DNA of 41,667 nucleotides from Bdellovibrionales bacterium (GTDB lineage Bacteria > Bdellovibrionota > Bdellovibrionia > Bdellovibrionales > UBA1609). The notes below the pieces were generated by a model that made no database searches, was not told the DNA's origin, and was given only the letters and a program-made list of their open reading frames with translations. The position numbers and the translations under genes are program-made. The DNA lies in assembly GCA_007121385.1 (NCBI GenBank), contig SKLV01000011.1, positions 1-41,667 of the forward strand. Reading direction: 5' to 3'. Below, piece after piece: positions 23,069 through 31,219 of this stretch (the stretch's first letter is position 1; each line of letters opens with the position of its first letter).

Positions 23069-24249
23069 TGGTTTTCCACCACCATGGCCACAGCTTCTCC
23101 TCCGCCAATGCACAGGGTGGCTAGACCATAGCGGCCGCCCCGGCGTTTAAGAGCGTAGATCAAAGTGGTCAGGATTCGTGCTCCGCTCGCTCCAATGGGA
23201 TGGCCCAGAGCCACAGCTCCCCCATGGACATTGACCTTTTCATGAGGAATTCCCAGATCCTTCATGGCCACCAAAGTCACCATGCTAAAGGCCTCATTGA
23301 TCTCATAGAGGTCGATATCTTCAGGTTTCAAGGAAGCCAAGGCGAGGGCTTTTTTCACGGCCCCCACAGGAGCAGTTGTAAACCATTTAGGATCTTGGGA
23401 AAAAGTGGCTGAACTCACGACTCGGGCCAAAGGTTTAAGGCCGTGGCTCTGCAAAGCCGTTTCGCTGGCCAAAACCACTGCCGCCGCCCCATCGTTGATT
23501 TTGCTGGCGTTGGCGGCGGTAATACTTCCCTCTTTGTCAAAGGCGGGTCGCAGTTGACCCATTTTATCAAAGCGAGCCCGGGCGGGCTCCTCATCCACTT
23601 CAAATTGGCTTGTCTCTCTCCCCATCTTGACTTGAACAGGGGTGATCTCCTCTTTAAACCAGCCCTCTTTTTGGGCCTGCTGGGCTCTTTCATAGCTGGC
23701 CTTGGCAAACTGATCTTGTTCTTCCCGGGAGAGCTTATATTCTTTCACGCAGATCTCTCCCGCATTGCCCATATGAAAGTTGTTATAGGGGTCCCATAGC
23801 CCATCTTTAATCATGGAGTCAGTGAGCTGCTGATGTCCCATCCGGTAGCCGCCTCGCACATTCTCCAGCAGGTGAGGAGCCAAAGTCATATTCTCCTGGC
23901 CCCCGGCAACGGCCAGTTCACTATGTCCCAACCGTAGGGAATCGCTGGCCAGCATAATGGCTTTGAGGCCTGAGCCGCAGACTTTATTGATCGTCATGCA
24001 GGCCACCGAGGGGGGGATGTCGGCATAGAGAGCCGCCTGGCGGGCTGGAGCCTGCCCCGCTCCGGCTGTGAGCACTTGACCCATAATGCACTCCTGGATG
24101 TCTTTGCCTGAGACCCCGGCCTGAGACATGGCGGCGCGGATGGCCTGGGCCCCCAGTTGGGGGGCTGGGGTACTTTGAAAGGCTCCCTGAAAACTGCCAA
24201 GGGCCGTGCGCTGAGCTCCAACAATGTAAACAGAGGGGATATGGGCCAT
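23065..24249 (-). CDS. atoB: Acetyl-CoA C-acetyltransferase (thiolase)
   Basis: The enzyme cleaves acetoacetyl-CoA to two acetyl-CoA, or runs in reverse for polyhydroxybutyrate-type synthesis. With the ATG at 24249 (AAAGGAG at good spacing) it has 394 residues, the family norm. Catalytic residues are Cys91 (N-K-V-C-G-S-G), His350 (G-H-P-I-G) and Cys380 (C-I-G-G-G). The longer frame from 24312 adds 21 unrelated residues and is rejected. It leads the operon thiolase-scoA-scoB-regulator, which together can turn acetoacetate into acetyl-CoA. Confidence 0.95.
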   Translation of the reverse strand: MAHIPSVYIVGAQRTALGSFQGAFQSTPAPQLGAQAIRAAMSQAGVSGKDIQECIMGQVLTAGAGQAPARQAALYADIPPSVACMTINKVCGSGLKAIMLASDSLRLGHSELAVAGGQENMTLAPHLLENVRGGYRMGHQQLTDSMIKDGLWDPYNNFHMGNAGEICVKEYKLSREEQDQFAKASYERAQQAQKEGWFKEEITPVQVKMGRETSQFEVDEEPARARFDKMGQLRPAFDKEGSITAANASKINDGAAAVVLASETALQSHGLKPLARVVSSATFSQDPKWFTTAPVGAVKKALALASLKPEDIDLYEINEAFSMVTLVAMKDLGIPHEKVNVHGGAVALGHPIGASGARILTTLIYALKRRGGRYGLATLCIGGGEAVAMVVENQ

Positions 24250-24283
24250 GAGCAACTCCTTTGTGAAGTTTGTGAGATCCCAG

Positions 24284-24312
24284 ATCTTTGGTTTTTGAGC
24301 AGTGCTTGTCAA
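24284..24312 (-). promoter_or_regulatory. Candidate promoter of the thiolase-sco operon
   Basis: On the minus strand a perfect TTGACA (-35, 24307-24312) is followed after 17 nt by AAAGAT (24284-24289, three of six consensus bases). Transcription would begin near 24277, about 28 nt before the thiolase ATG. The -10 is poor, so it may need an activator such as the operon's own cyclic-nucleotide-binding protein. That link is inference. Confidence 0.35.
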
Positions 24313-24415
24313 GTGGAGTCAAAATCTCTCTCTTCAGCCCTTGAGGCTTGACGGAGCGCGGTAAAAGGGGGAACACTGAGGCTCTTAGATATAAAGATCC
24401 AGAAGGAGGGGAGCT

Positions 24416-25495
24416 GTGGCTGGTTTAGTGACTCTGTATAGACTTTCTATTTTGGCAATTGGTTTGACCCTGGCTCTGCCAAATTCTGCTTTGGGGGCTG
24501 AGAATCAGGTAAAGGTCTCGGGGCAGGGTGAACAAATCCCCCTGAGTTTGGATGTCTTGCCAGAGGACTCCTATGTTTTGCAAGGGTTCCAGGGTCGGGT
24601 TCGAGTGATTCCTGACGAGGGAGCCCAAAGTTTGAGAGTCTTTGTGCGACCCCGGCAGGCTGAGAGCTCTTCGGCCCTTATGCAGCGCCACCAAGAGGAA
24701 TGGGGAGTGAGCTTGGAGCGCAAGTCCAATGTGATTCAAATTGAGGTTCAAACCCCCCAGTCCAAGGATCTGTGGCATGAAATCTTGGCTAAGGAGTCGG
24801 CCGCACCTCATTTTGACTTGGAGATTCGCGCCCCATTGAGACCTCTTGATGTTCATTGGCGACGGGGGGAAATTGAAGTGAGGTCCTGGTCCGCAGCTTT
24901 AAGTGTTTTCAGTCATGAGGCTCAAACTTTGATTGTGGGGGGTCAAGGGGTCTTAAATATTCATCAACAGTTGGGCGAGGTTCGGGTGATTCAACGAGAG
25001 GGCCCCCTTGACCTAAACACTTTTTCTGCTCGAGTTCGGCTGGAGAAGTTGTCAGGTGATATAAGGGTCGATAACTTTGCAGGGCAGACAGAAATCTTCG
25101 AGAATGAGGGAGAGATCTTTTTGGCCGGCTTTGAGGCGACGCAAAAAGTTGTGGGTGGACGGGGGCGTATAGAGTTCAAGCATCAGCGCAGCCCCCTCAG
25201 GGTAGAAAATTTTGCTGGGGACCTGCGGGGTGAGTCAGAGCAGGGGGAAGTAGTGGCCAGCTTAAGAGGAGAGGCCAATGTGAGAGTGATCACCAAAGAA
25301 GCCGCTGTAAACTTGAGCTTGCCGGGTTCCGGGGCCTCAGTGAACTTAGGCAGCCAAGAGGGGGCCATAGACAGTCCGGGCTTTTTGCGGGTGGATCAAA
25401 TGCCCCACCTGAGGACGGCTCGAGGGCGTCTCAGAGGGGGGGAGAGGGGCAGCGTCTATGTGCGCACTGAATCAGGAGAAATTCGCTTGCGCTAA
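24416..25495 (+). CDS. Secreted beta-solenoid-like protein (DUF4097-like)
   Basis: The start is GTG at 24416, supported by AAGGAGG 6 nt upstream. A signal peptide covers about 1-28 (S-A-L-G-A cleavage region). The mature part is made of short beta-strand repeats with alternating hydrophobic residues and G-E-I, G-E-V, G-D-I turns (for example D-I-R-V-D-N-F-A-G, E-I-F-L-A-G-F, L-R-V-E-N-F-A-G-D-L). This is the pattern of DUF4097/adhesin-like solenoids that many bacteria place on the cell surface or in the periplasm. No catalytic motif is seen. It is divergent from the thiolase operon and not obviously linked to it. Confidence 0.7.
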   Translation: MAGLVTLYRLSILAIGLTLALPNSALGAENQVKVSGQGEQIPLSLDVLPEDSYVLQGFQGRVRVIPDEGAQSLRVFVRPRQAESSSALMQRHQEEWGVSLERKSNVIQIEVQTPQSKDLWHEILAKESAAPHFDLEIRAPLRPLDVHWRRGEIEVRSWSAALSVFSHEAQTLIVGGQGVLNIHQQLGEVRVIQREGPLDLNTFSARVRLEKLSGDIRVDNFAGQTEIFENEGEIFLAGFEATQKVVGGRGRIEFKHQRSPLRVENFAGDLRGESEQGEVVASLRGEANVRVITKEAAVNLSLPGSGASVNLGSQEGAIDSPGFLRVDQMPHLRTARGRLRGGERGSVYVRTESGEIRLR

Positions 25496-25547
25496 GCCAT
25501 TGTATTTGTTGTTGACCTCTTGGTGAAAATCCCTCAGGTTTGTGCTC

Positions 25548-26567
25548 ATGGCAAAAAAGAAAAAAGTGGTCAAAAAAGCGGCAAAAAAATCCACTGCAAA
25601 AAAAGTGGCAAAAAAGTCCAGCCCTAAAAAGCTAACAAAGAAAGCCTCATCCAAGCCGGCGAAAAAGAGCTCGGCCAAGGCTAAGACAGTGGCTAAGGGC
25701 AAGAAGAAAGCTCAGGCCAAGGTGGGGGCGAAAAAAACTGTGGCCTCAGCCAAGTCAGCGAAAAAATCCACCTCGGCAAAAGCAAAAGCAAAAGCAAAAG
25801 CCAAGGTTCCAGAGCTTAAAAAGCCAGCTAAGGCCTCAAAAGGCACTGCAGCAAAGAAAACAGAGGGCTTAGCAGGACTGGCCAAAAAAATTGTTGCCCA
25901 AGCCAAAGACAAGCTGATGGCCTCCACCAAGAAGGAGGCCGAGGGCAAGAAGGCATCCAAAGCAACAAAAGACAAAAAAACGAGATCTGCTCAGGCGAGA
26001 GAGTTAGAAAGGGCTAAGGTTACAGAGGCCGCCAAGCCTGTCAAGTCCTCCAAAAAGCCGATAGCCGATGAGGAGGATTTTGATGCTGGCGATGACTTTT
26101 TTGATATGGATTATGAGTCCGAGGAGGCCGAAGGATCTGTAGATCAAGAGGGCCCTCGGGAGCGTCGTCTCTCTGATGGAGATGAACAGGAAGAAGAGGT
26201 GATCCTCACCGATGCTGAGGGTCGAAGATACTGTCGCGTTCGGGACTGTGACCAGGTGGCTGTGGTGGAAGGCTATTGCCGCTATCACTATCTTATGTTT
26301 TGGAAGCGTATCCAAGTCCGTAAGAAAATTCTGACTGAGGGAAAGCTGGCGCGCTACATTGAAGACCTAACGGCGCGCTACCCTGACAAGTATTTGGAAA
26401 TGCTAAAAAAAGATCTGCGCAACGAAAAAGATTTTTTGGCGGCTATTCAAGAGTTGGAGATTGATGAGTCTTCGGAGGACTCTGACTACGAAGATGAAGC
26501 TCAGAACTACATTGAAGAAGTTCGGGGTATGTCCGAGTCCTCTAGTCGAGAGGATGAGGACTACTGA
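25548..26567 (+). CDS. Histone-H1-like Lys/Ala-rich protein with acidic middle and zinc-type C-terminal motif
   Basis: The start is ATG at 25548, two codons inside the longest frame. Residues 1-165 are almost only Lys, Ala, Ser and Thr with K-K-A-A-K-K and A-K-A-K repeats, like eukaryotic H1 tails and bacterial AlgP/Hc1-type proteins. This part should bind DNA or RNA non-specifically. Residues about 170-220 are very acidic (D-E-E-D-F-D-A-G-D-D). Residues about 225-310 form a compact domain with C-x4-C-x9-C-x2-H (Y-C-R-V-R-D-C to G-Y-C-R-Y-H-Y), a likely zinc site, then helices. The tail is acidic again. The stop overlaps the convergent TPR gene by 7 nt. No close functional relative is recognised. 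Confidence 0.8.
   Translation: MAKKKKVVKKAAKKSTAKKVAKKSSPKKLTKKASSKPAKKSSAKAKTVAKGKKKAQAKVGAKKTVASAKSAKKSTSAKAKAKAKAKVPELKKPAKASKGTAAKKTEGLAGLAKKIVAQAKDKLMASTKKEAEGKKASKATKDKKTRSAQARELERAKVTEAAKPVKSSKKPIADEEDFDAGDDFFDMDYESEEAEGSVDQEGPRERRLSDGDEQEEEVILTDAEGRRYCRVRDCDQVAVVEGYCRYHYLMFWKRIQVRKKILTEGKLARYIEDLTARYPDKYLEMLKKDLRNEKDFLAAIQELEIDESSEDSDYEDEAQNYIEEVRGMSESSSREDEDY
25776..25799 (+). repeat. In-frame hexanucleotide tandem repeat (GCAAAA)4
   Basis: Four perfect copies of GCAAAA encode Ala-Lys repeats inside the H1-like gene. Gain or loss of a unit would keep the reading frame and change tail length by two residues. Confidence 0.85.
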
Positions 26568-27970
26568 GCTCTCTGCGAAAGGGACATTTCAAGTCTCGGG
26601 CACTCTCTCACATCCACAACAAAGTTGCCAATCTCATCTCGCCAGACCTCTCGGCTGGCGGGAAAGCTTAAAACCTCACCCCGATGGGGGGATCCACTGG
26701 AGCGGAGGCGGCTGCTGTTGTTGGCTTTGCGGCTCTCAATATGCATGCGCTGAATAACTTCCGCCTCGACCAGGTGGAGGCGCTGGGTCATGTTGCGGAT
26801 TTCAATGAGCTCCTTTTGAGCCAGTTGGCGAACTTGATTGAGAGCCTGTTCTTGGGCTCGACGGATTCGACCCTCAAGGCCTTGGTTTAAAGGGTTCATC
26901 TGGAGCCTTGCCAGGAGTTGACTCTCTCTGGTGAGCTGGGCGGTGAGTCCAGTGAGGTGAAGAATATGAGTGTCAGTGAACATCCTTCTCGGCATCAGGG
27001 CTGCAAGTTCTCCCATCTTCTCTCGGCTCTTGCCTTGAGCCATTTGATTTAAGGCGCTTTGAATCAGCGCCAGGCGCTCCGAGCTCTCCAGTTGGGCCAG
27101 AGCTTGAACTCGAGGGCCAAAGCGTCGCTTAAACTCCGTTGAGGCCCGAAAAATAGCTGGATAGTCGCAGACCGAAAGGTGGGCCAGGTTCAAAAGGACA
27201 AATGGCTCAGGGCCAAGGGCGTGGCGGAAAAAAACTGTGACCAGAGACTTCATTTCAGCCAGGGCCTTTTCGGGCTGGTCCAGGCGCAGATAGGTCCAGG
27301 CCAGCTCCTCTCGGGCCTCCAACCATAAATCTGAGCTTTTGGGAATGGATCGGTAAAGACTTGGGGTCTCATTGAGTCGGTTCATCTGAAACAAAATACG
27401 GGCCTCAGTCAGGTTCAAGAGATCTGCATCAAAGATCTTTTGTGAAGACCGGCGCAGGCGGTTTAAGTCCCTCAAGCTGGACTGGGGCCGATCATTGGCC
27501 GCAGCCAACAGGAGGCGATTCCACTGGTCTCGCTGCTCTTGGGCCTGCAAAACTTCTGTGGGAATAATTCCTCTAAAGCGAGGGCTCCAGCTTAAGTTCA
27601 GGTGCTTCAGGACGGGATCATCGACTTTTAGGTTCTCCAGCCAAAGTTTTTTCAAGGTGGGGTGCATTTGTTGGGGCTGTGAAATCCGGTTTAAGCTCTC
27701 AATCCCAGTGATCTTAAGTCCGGATCGATACATTAAGTAAGCTTTAAAGGCCTGTCCATCAACGGAGCGAGCAAAGCGGCTTTGTCCAAAAGCCTGATCA
27801 AACTGGCTGAGGGCCGCAAGGTGGTCCTGGGCTTTAAAGTGTGTGGCAAGGGCCTTTTGCTGTTCAGTGCTCTGGGGAGCAAAGTCCAGAGCTTCTGCAA
27901 TAGCTAGAGCCCCTGGGGAGAGGTGAAGGGCGCCGAGCAAAATGAGGTAAAAATAGGCCTTGCGCAACAT
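26561..27970 (-). CDS. Periplasmic TPR-type protein, last gene of the motor operon
   Basis: The ATG at 27970 is preceded by TAGGAGTG, which overlaps the stop of the upstream barrel gene. A signal peptide spans about 1-23 (G-A-L-A cleavage region). Residues 25-430 are helical with TPR-like pairs, most clearly around 215-245 (A-R-E-E-L-A-W-T-Y-L-R-L-D-Q-P-E-K-A-L-A). The final 60 residues contain a short beta segment (V-W-R-D-E-I-G-N-F-V-V-D-V) and one Cys. A role as periplasmic scaffold comparable to GltE/GltC-type TPR proteins of the Myxococcus gliding apparatus is plausible by context, but the sequence alone does not prove it. Confidence 0.75.
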   Translation of the reverse strand: MLRKAYFYLILLGALHLSPGALAIAEALDFAPQSTEQQKALATHFKAQDHLAALSQFDQAFGQSRFARSVDGQAFKAYLMYRSGLKITGIESLNRISQPQQMHPTLKKLWLENLKVDDPVLKHLNLSWSPRFRGIIPTEVLQAQEQRDQWNRLLLAAANDRPQSSLRDLNRLRRSSQKIFDADLLNLTEARILFQMNRLNETPSLYRSIPKSSDLWLEAREELAWTYLRLDQPEKALAEMKSLVTVFFRHALGPEPFVLLNLAHLSVCDYPAIFRASTEFKRRFGPRVQALAQLESSERLALIQSALNQMAQGKSREKMGELAALMPRRMFTDTHILHLTGLTAQLTRESQLLARLQMNPLNQGLEGRIRRAQEQALNQVRQLAQKELIEIRNMTQRLHLVEAEVIQRMHIESRKANNSSRLRSSGSPHRGEVLSFPASREVWRDEIGNFVVDVRECPRLEMSLSQRAQ

Positions 27971-27979
27971 GGTTCACTC

Positions 27980-28708
27980 CTAGAGTAAAAATCCAAAAGA
28001 AAGAGACAGCACGGTCACATCCAGGGGACGGGGGCCGGACTGAGGTTGATCTGTGTAAGATTGCCAGCGCGCCTCAAGGCGAGTGGAAAAGGATTGAGTC
28101 AGCCAAATGCCCACTCCCCCACCGGCGGTCATGGTTGAGGCAGAGCCGGAATTCAGTCTCACCTGACCATAACCTAGAAGAGTGTAGAGATCGAACTGAG
28201 CCACTCGTAGATCAAATAGGTTGAGCTTTCCATAGACGGGGTACCAGCTGAGAGTGGCAAAGGCCGTGTCTTTTAAGTAGTCAGTGGCATCAAAAAAAGT
28301 GCTTTCCGGTCGCAGCACAGCGTTTTGGGCCACCCGTGCCCCCTCGCGACTCAGACTGTTGGAGGCCTGGTAGTAGCGAGCCCCCAAAGACCATCTGGGG
28401 TTGATGTGAAAATCCATCTGTAGGCCTAAATTGTCCGTGAGGGTGTAGGGGTCGCCACCGGCAAAATAACCATAGCCAGCAGCCACCTCTAGGCGAAGGG
28501 TTCGTGAGACCTCTCGCTCTTGAACAATGCGGGCTCGGTTGCGGGGGGCCATTTGGCGGGCCTTGCGCAAAATGGCCTCATTGCCACCCAGGGAGTTCAG
28601 GTCGGACTGAAGGTTCTGGGGGTTGGGGGTTGAGTTTCGGGCTTGGGCATGAGCCTGAGCAGTGCCGAGTCCAACTAGGGCAATCATAAGAGTGATTATG
28701 GGTTTCAT
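27980..28708 (-). CDS. Outer-membrane beta-barrel protein (OMP_myx_plus-like)
   Basis: A signal peptide (about 1-20, A-Q-A-H-A-Q-A region) precedes a basic, Arg-rich periplasmic segment (30-70). From about residue 70 the sequence alternates polar and hydrophobic residues in eight or so strands with aromatic girdles (L-E-V-A-A-G-Y-G-Y-F, W-S-L-G-A-R-Y-Y, T-R-L-E-A-R-W-Q-S-Y). It ends with a hydrophobic terminal residue as barrels do (S-L-S-F-G-F-L-L). This matches the small outer-membrane barrels found in myxobacteria and Bdellovibrio-like bacteria. It starts 2 nt after the lipoprotein gene, with AGGAGG inside that gene's end. Confidence 0.85.
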   Translation of the reverse strand: MKPIITLMIALVGLGTAQAHAQARNSTPNPQNLQSDLNSLGGNEAILRKARQMAPRNRARIVQEREVSRTLRLEVAAGYGYFAGGDPYTLTDNLGLQMDFHINPRWSLGARYYQASNSLSREGARVAQNAVLRPESTFFDATDYLKDTAFATLSWYPVYGKLNLFDLRVAQFDLYTLLGYGQVRLNSGSASTMTAGGGVGIWLTQSFSTRLEARWQSYTDQPQSGPRPLDVTVLSLSFGFLL

Positions 28709-28710
28709 GG

Positions 28711-29640
28711 CTATTGGCCTCCTGTTGAACTCTGGCTCTCAGAGCTCAATTCAAAATTAAAAATCTTTTTTAAGGGCAAGCTGGAGAGCTCGCCATCTGA
28801 ACTCTGGGCTTGAAGTCTTAATTGAGCTTGAATGCGGCTGTCTTCAGTTTCAACTCCACGAGCAAGGGCTCCTAAAGTCGGTCCATCCAAAACAAAGTGG
28901 TACTCCCAGTGTCCATTCTTCATTCTCCGGGGTTTTGGCTGTTGGGGGTCGAGGAATGTGGCAAAATCAGCTCCAAAACCAGCTTCTCCCGGGAAAAAGT
29001 AGACCAGAGGTGGAAACTGTAGGCCTCTTTCTGCGGGGTCTATCACCTCAACCACAAAGTGAAATGTCTCACTCTCCTTGAGGTTAGTGGGAAAGGGGGA
29101 GAGCCTTTCAACTCGCGGGCGATCTGAGTCTCTTTGCAGGATCAGGGGCAGAGTCAGGCTTTGAAGGGTGGCCTCTTCGGACTCTCTCTTGATAAGAATT
29201 TCTATGAAAAAGACCATATAATCCTGCTCTTCATCCAGCAGGTCCTCTGGTGGAGTTCCGCTGAGTTGCCACAGGGCCTCAGTGGCATTGGAGGCCTCGA
29301 CCTTTTCCCAGGTGACCCAGCCGGGGAGTCCTTGGGCCTCCATTTGAACCTCTGCTGAGTCGGGCTTTAACCCTTCCGCACTCACAAGGTGAGAGGAGGT
29401 CTTTCCGGGAAAGAAGTTGAAAATCCGCCCTGGGAGGCTCAGGTTTTCATTGATGAGGGCGTAAACCTTTTTTTCCAATCGGTTGATTTGGGCCAATTGC
29501 TCGGGGGTCTGATAGTTTTTAAGCTCTGGGTGGGAGTTCAAGGGGTCAGAGGCTCGATCCGCTGGGTTGATTCCACAAGCCGCCAGAGCCAGGCTCAGCC
29601 CTCCGACTAAAAATGTTTTTTTCAATGTTTTCACACTCAT
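28711..29640 (-). CDS. Lipoprotein of the motor operon
   Basis: The ATG at 29640 is preceded by AAGGAG. The signal ends in A-L-A-A-C (Cys22). Residues 40-70 form an amphipathic helix. The rest is beta-rich and acidic, with two similar-looking modules (about 85-185 and 190-300) that may be beta-sandwich domains (for example W-V-T-W-E-K-V, W-E-Y-H-F-V-L-D-G-P). The family is not recognised. Its position between the TonB-like and barrel genes suggests an outer-membrane-attached component, like the lipoproteins of gliding clusters. That role is contextual. Confidence 0.8.
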   Translation of the reverse strand: MSVKTLKKTFLVGGLSLALAACGINPADRASDPLNSHPELKNYQTPEQLAQINRLEKKVYALINENLSLPGRIFNFFPGKTSSHLVSAEGLKPDSAEVQMEAQGLPGWVTWEKVEASNATEALWQLSGTPPEDLLDEEQDYMVFFIEILIKRESEEATLQSLTLPLILQRDSDRPRVERLSPFPTNLKESETFHFVVEVIDPAERGLQFPPLVYFFPGEAGFGADFATFLDPQQPKPRRMKNGHWEYHFVLDGPTLGALARGVETEDSRIQAQLRLQAQSSDGELSSLPLKKIFNFELSSESQSSTGGQ

Positions 29641-29657
29641 CGTCGATTCTCCTTAAA

Positions 29658-30884
29658 TTATCCTTGGCCTACACGGCGCAGAACAAAGGGGTAAGAGACT
29701 TTGACATCCACCTGCCCTTTCGGCTGGGGGAAGGTCCAATTGCGAAGTCGGCCGGCAATGCAGTTCTCCACAGCTTGAGATCGAAGACTGGTGTTCGCCA
29801 CTTGAGCTGTTCGCACTCGACCATTTCCTCCAATAACAAAGTCCATAGTGACTCGACCGGAGAGAGAGGGGCTGGTTTGCAGCCCCTGCTCGTAGCAGTA
29901 GATGATCTGACCAATGTTGCGCTGAATGACCGCTGCAATTTGATCCCGGTCTAGGCCTCCTTGAATGAGAGCCTCCTCTTCCAGAGGAAGAGTATAGCCT
30001 CCAGAAACACCGGCAAACTGAGTGGCTCCGTAGCCAGGGCGCCCTCCACCCTTGCCTCTGGTCCCATAGCCTCCAGCTCCTTGAGCTTTGGCATTGTTGC
30101 CCACTTTGGAAGCCACAATGCCTCGACCTGGCTGAGTGGCATTCACCCCGCCCACTCCACCCCAGCCGGAGGAGCCCGAACCTGCCGAGTTGTTGCGGGC
30201 TTGAGGGTTGAGTCCTCCCTGGGTTCGAGACCCAGACTGAGTGCCGCCAAGAGCACCAAGGGCCCCCATCTTGGAAACATCTCGAGGTCTTTGAGTGACC
30301 GCCTTTTTGGGAGTGGGTCGCTGAGTGGTCTTGTGTTGGGTTTGTTTAGGTCGAGTGGTTCGGTCGGCCACTCTGGCCTGATTGTTTTTCGGGATGGGGC
30401 GAACTCGGGTTTCACTCATTTTGACAGTCTGACGAGGGCGGGGTTCGACCCGCTTTTGTTCAGTGATATAGATAATTTGGTCTTCAATATTGGGAGTGGG
30501 TTTAAAGAAGAAAGCGACCAGCATAATGGCCAAAACTGTGCCCACATGGGCCAGAGTAGTCCATTTGGTCAAAGCCATGAGGTCAAGGTTCTCCTCCTCA
30601 CTCCAGGTCTGAGAGGGGCTCAAAGTCAGGTCCTCTCCTGTCTGAGCCTGGCGCAGTCGGCCCAGCTTTCCCATTTTAAGTGGCTTTCGGATCAAATCCT
30701 CAGGGGTCACTTGGGCAATTTTTTTAAAGGGTCGATTCAGTCGCTCAAGTTCAGAGGTGTTGGCCACGAGTTCAAGGCGCCGATTATCAAGGCAAAAGAC
30801 AACTTCAATCGGTTGATCGCCCCAAGGCATCACTCGGGCCACCTGACCGAATTGATTTTCAAGAATTAATTGAGTCTGTTTCAT
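29658..30884 (-). CDS. TonB-like energy transducer with AgmX/PglI-type C-terminal domain
   Basis: The cytoplasmic N-terminus (1-105) is beta-rich and not identified. One membrane helix lies at about 108-127. A basic Pro/Thr/Arg region (130-200) and a Gly-rich flexible region (205-300) span the periplasm. The C-terminal domain (about 311-408) has the AgmX/PglI pattern: I-Q-R-N-I-G-Q-I-I-Y-C-Y-E, V-T-M-D-F-V-I, N-G-R-V and N-W-T-F-P-Q-P. In Myxococcus, AgmX (GltJ) and PglI (GltG) couple the AglRQS motor to the envelope. The ATG at 30884 has AAAGGA upstream. The long open frame on the opposite strand is a by-product of the Gly/Pro-rich composition. Confidence 0.9.
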   Translation of the reverse strand: MKQTQLILENQFGQVARVMPWGDQPIEVVFCLDNRRLELVANTSELERLNRPFKKIAQVTPEDLIRKPLKMGKLGRLRQAQTGEDLTLSPSQTWSEEENLDLMALTKWTTLAHVGTVLAIMLVAFFFKPTPNIEDQIIYITEQKRVEPRPRQTVKMSETRVRPIPKNNQARVADRTTRPKQTQHKTTQRPTPKKAVTQRPRDVSKMGALGALGGTQSGSRTQGGLNPQARNNSAGSGSSGWGGVGGVNATQPGRGIVASKVGNNAKAQGAGGYGTRGKGGGRPGYGATQFAGVSGGYTLPLEEEALIQGGLDRDQIAAVIQRNIGQIIYCYEQGLQTSPSLSGRVTMDFVIGGNGRVRTAQVANTSLRSQAVENCIAGRLRNWTFPQPKGQVDVKVSYPFVLRRVGQG

Positions 30885-30895
30885 GGCTCAGTCCT

Positions 30896-31216
30896 TTACC
30901 TTTGCTCAACCTGCTTTTGCAGGCGATCCTTAAAGTGCATTCTTAAACCCAAAAGTGGCCCCATCAATTTATCGTCCTCTACGGTGGCCACCGCTTCGCC
31001 GGCTGAGTTGTATCGGCCGTAGACATTAGAGGGATCAAAGCGAATGTCCGTACTGAGCTCGGCCCCGGGAGGAAGACTTCGCGCGGGCACCTTTCCGGAT
31101 GCCTGATTGGGGCGAGTCGAATTTTGAGCTGAAGCATGTGCGGAGAATATACTGATAAGGAATAAGTTGACCGATAAAATAACAGCTAATTTTTGAGAAA
31201 ATACGAGATGTTTCAT
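30896..31216 (-). CDS. Small exported protein of the motor operon
   Basis: This 106-residue protein has a signal peptide of about 30 residues (A-H-A-S-A-Q cleavage region). The mature part has a Pro/Ser-rich stretch and an R-F-D-P-S-N-V-Y-G-R-Y-N segment, and ends in a short charged helix. No family is recognised. It starts 3 nt after the giant TPR gene and ends 11 nt before the TonB-like gene, so it is clearly part of the same transcript. It may be a periplasmic linker or accessory subunit. Confidence 0.75.
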   Translation of the reverse strand: MKHLVFSQKLAVILSVNLFLISIFSAHASAQNSTRPNQASGKVPARSLPPGAELSTDIRFDPSNVYGRYNSAGEAVATVEDDKLMGPLLGLRMHFKDRLQKQVEQR

Positions 31217-31219
31217 AGT

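Noticed and set aside
24250-24312. Extended start of the thiolase gene
   Set aside because: The extra 21 residues lack similarity to thiolases, and AAAGGAG lies right before the ATG at 24249.
29961-30869. A 302-codon open frame on the plus strand across the TonB-like gene
   Set aside because: It is antisense to the Gly/Pro-rich linker of a gene with a clear AgmX/PglI domain, a membrane helix and operon context; its own translation has no signal, domain or ribosome-binding site.
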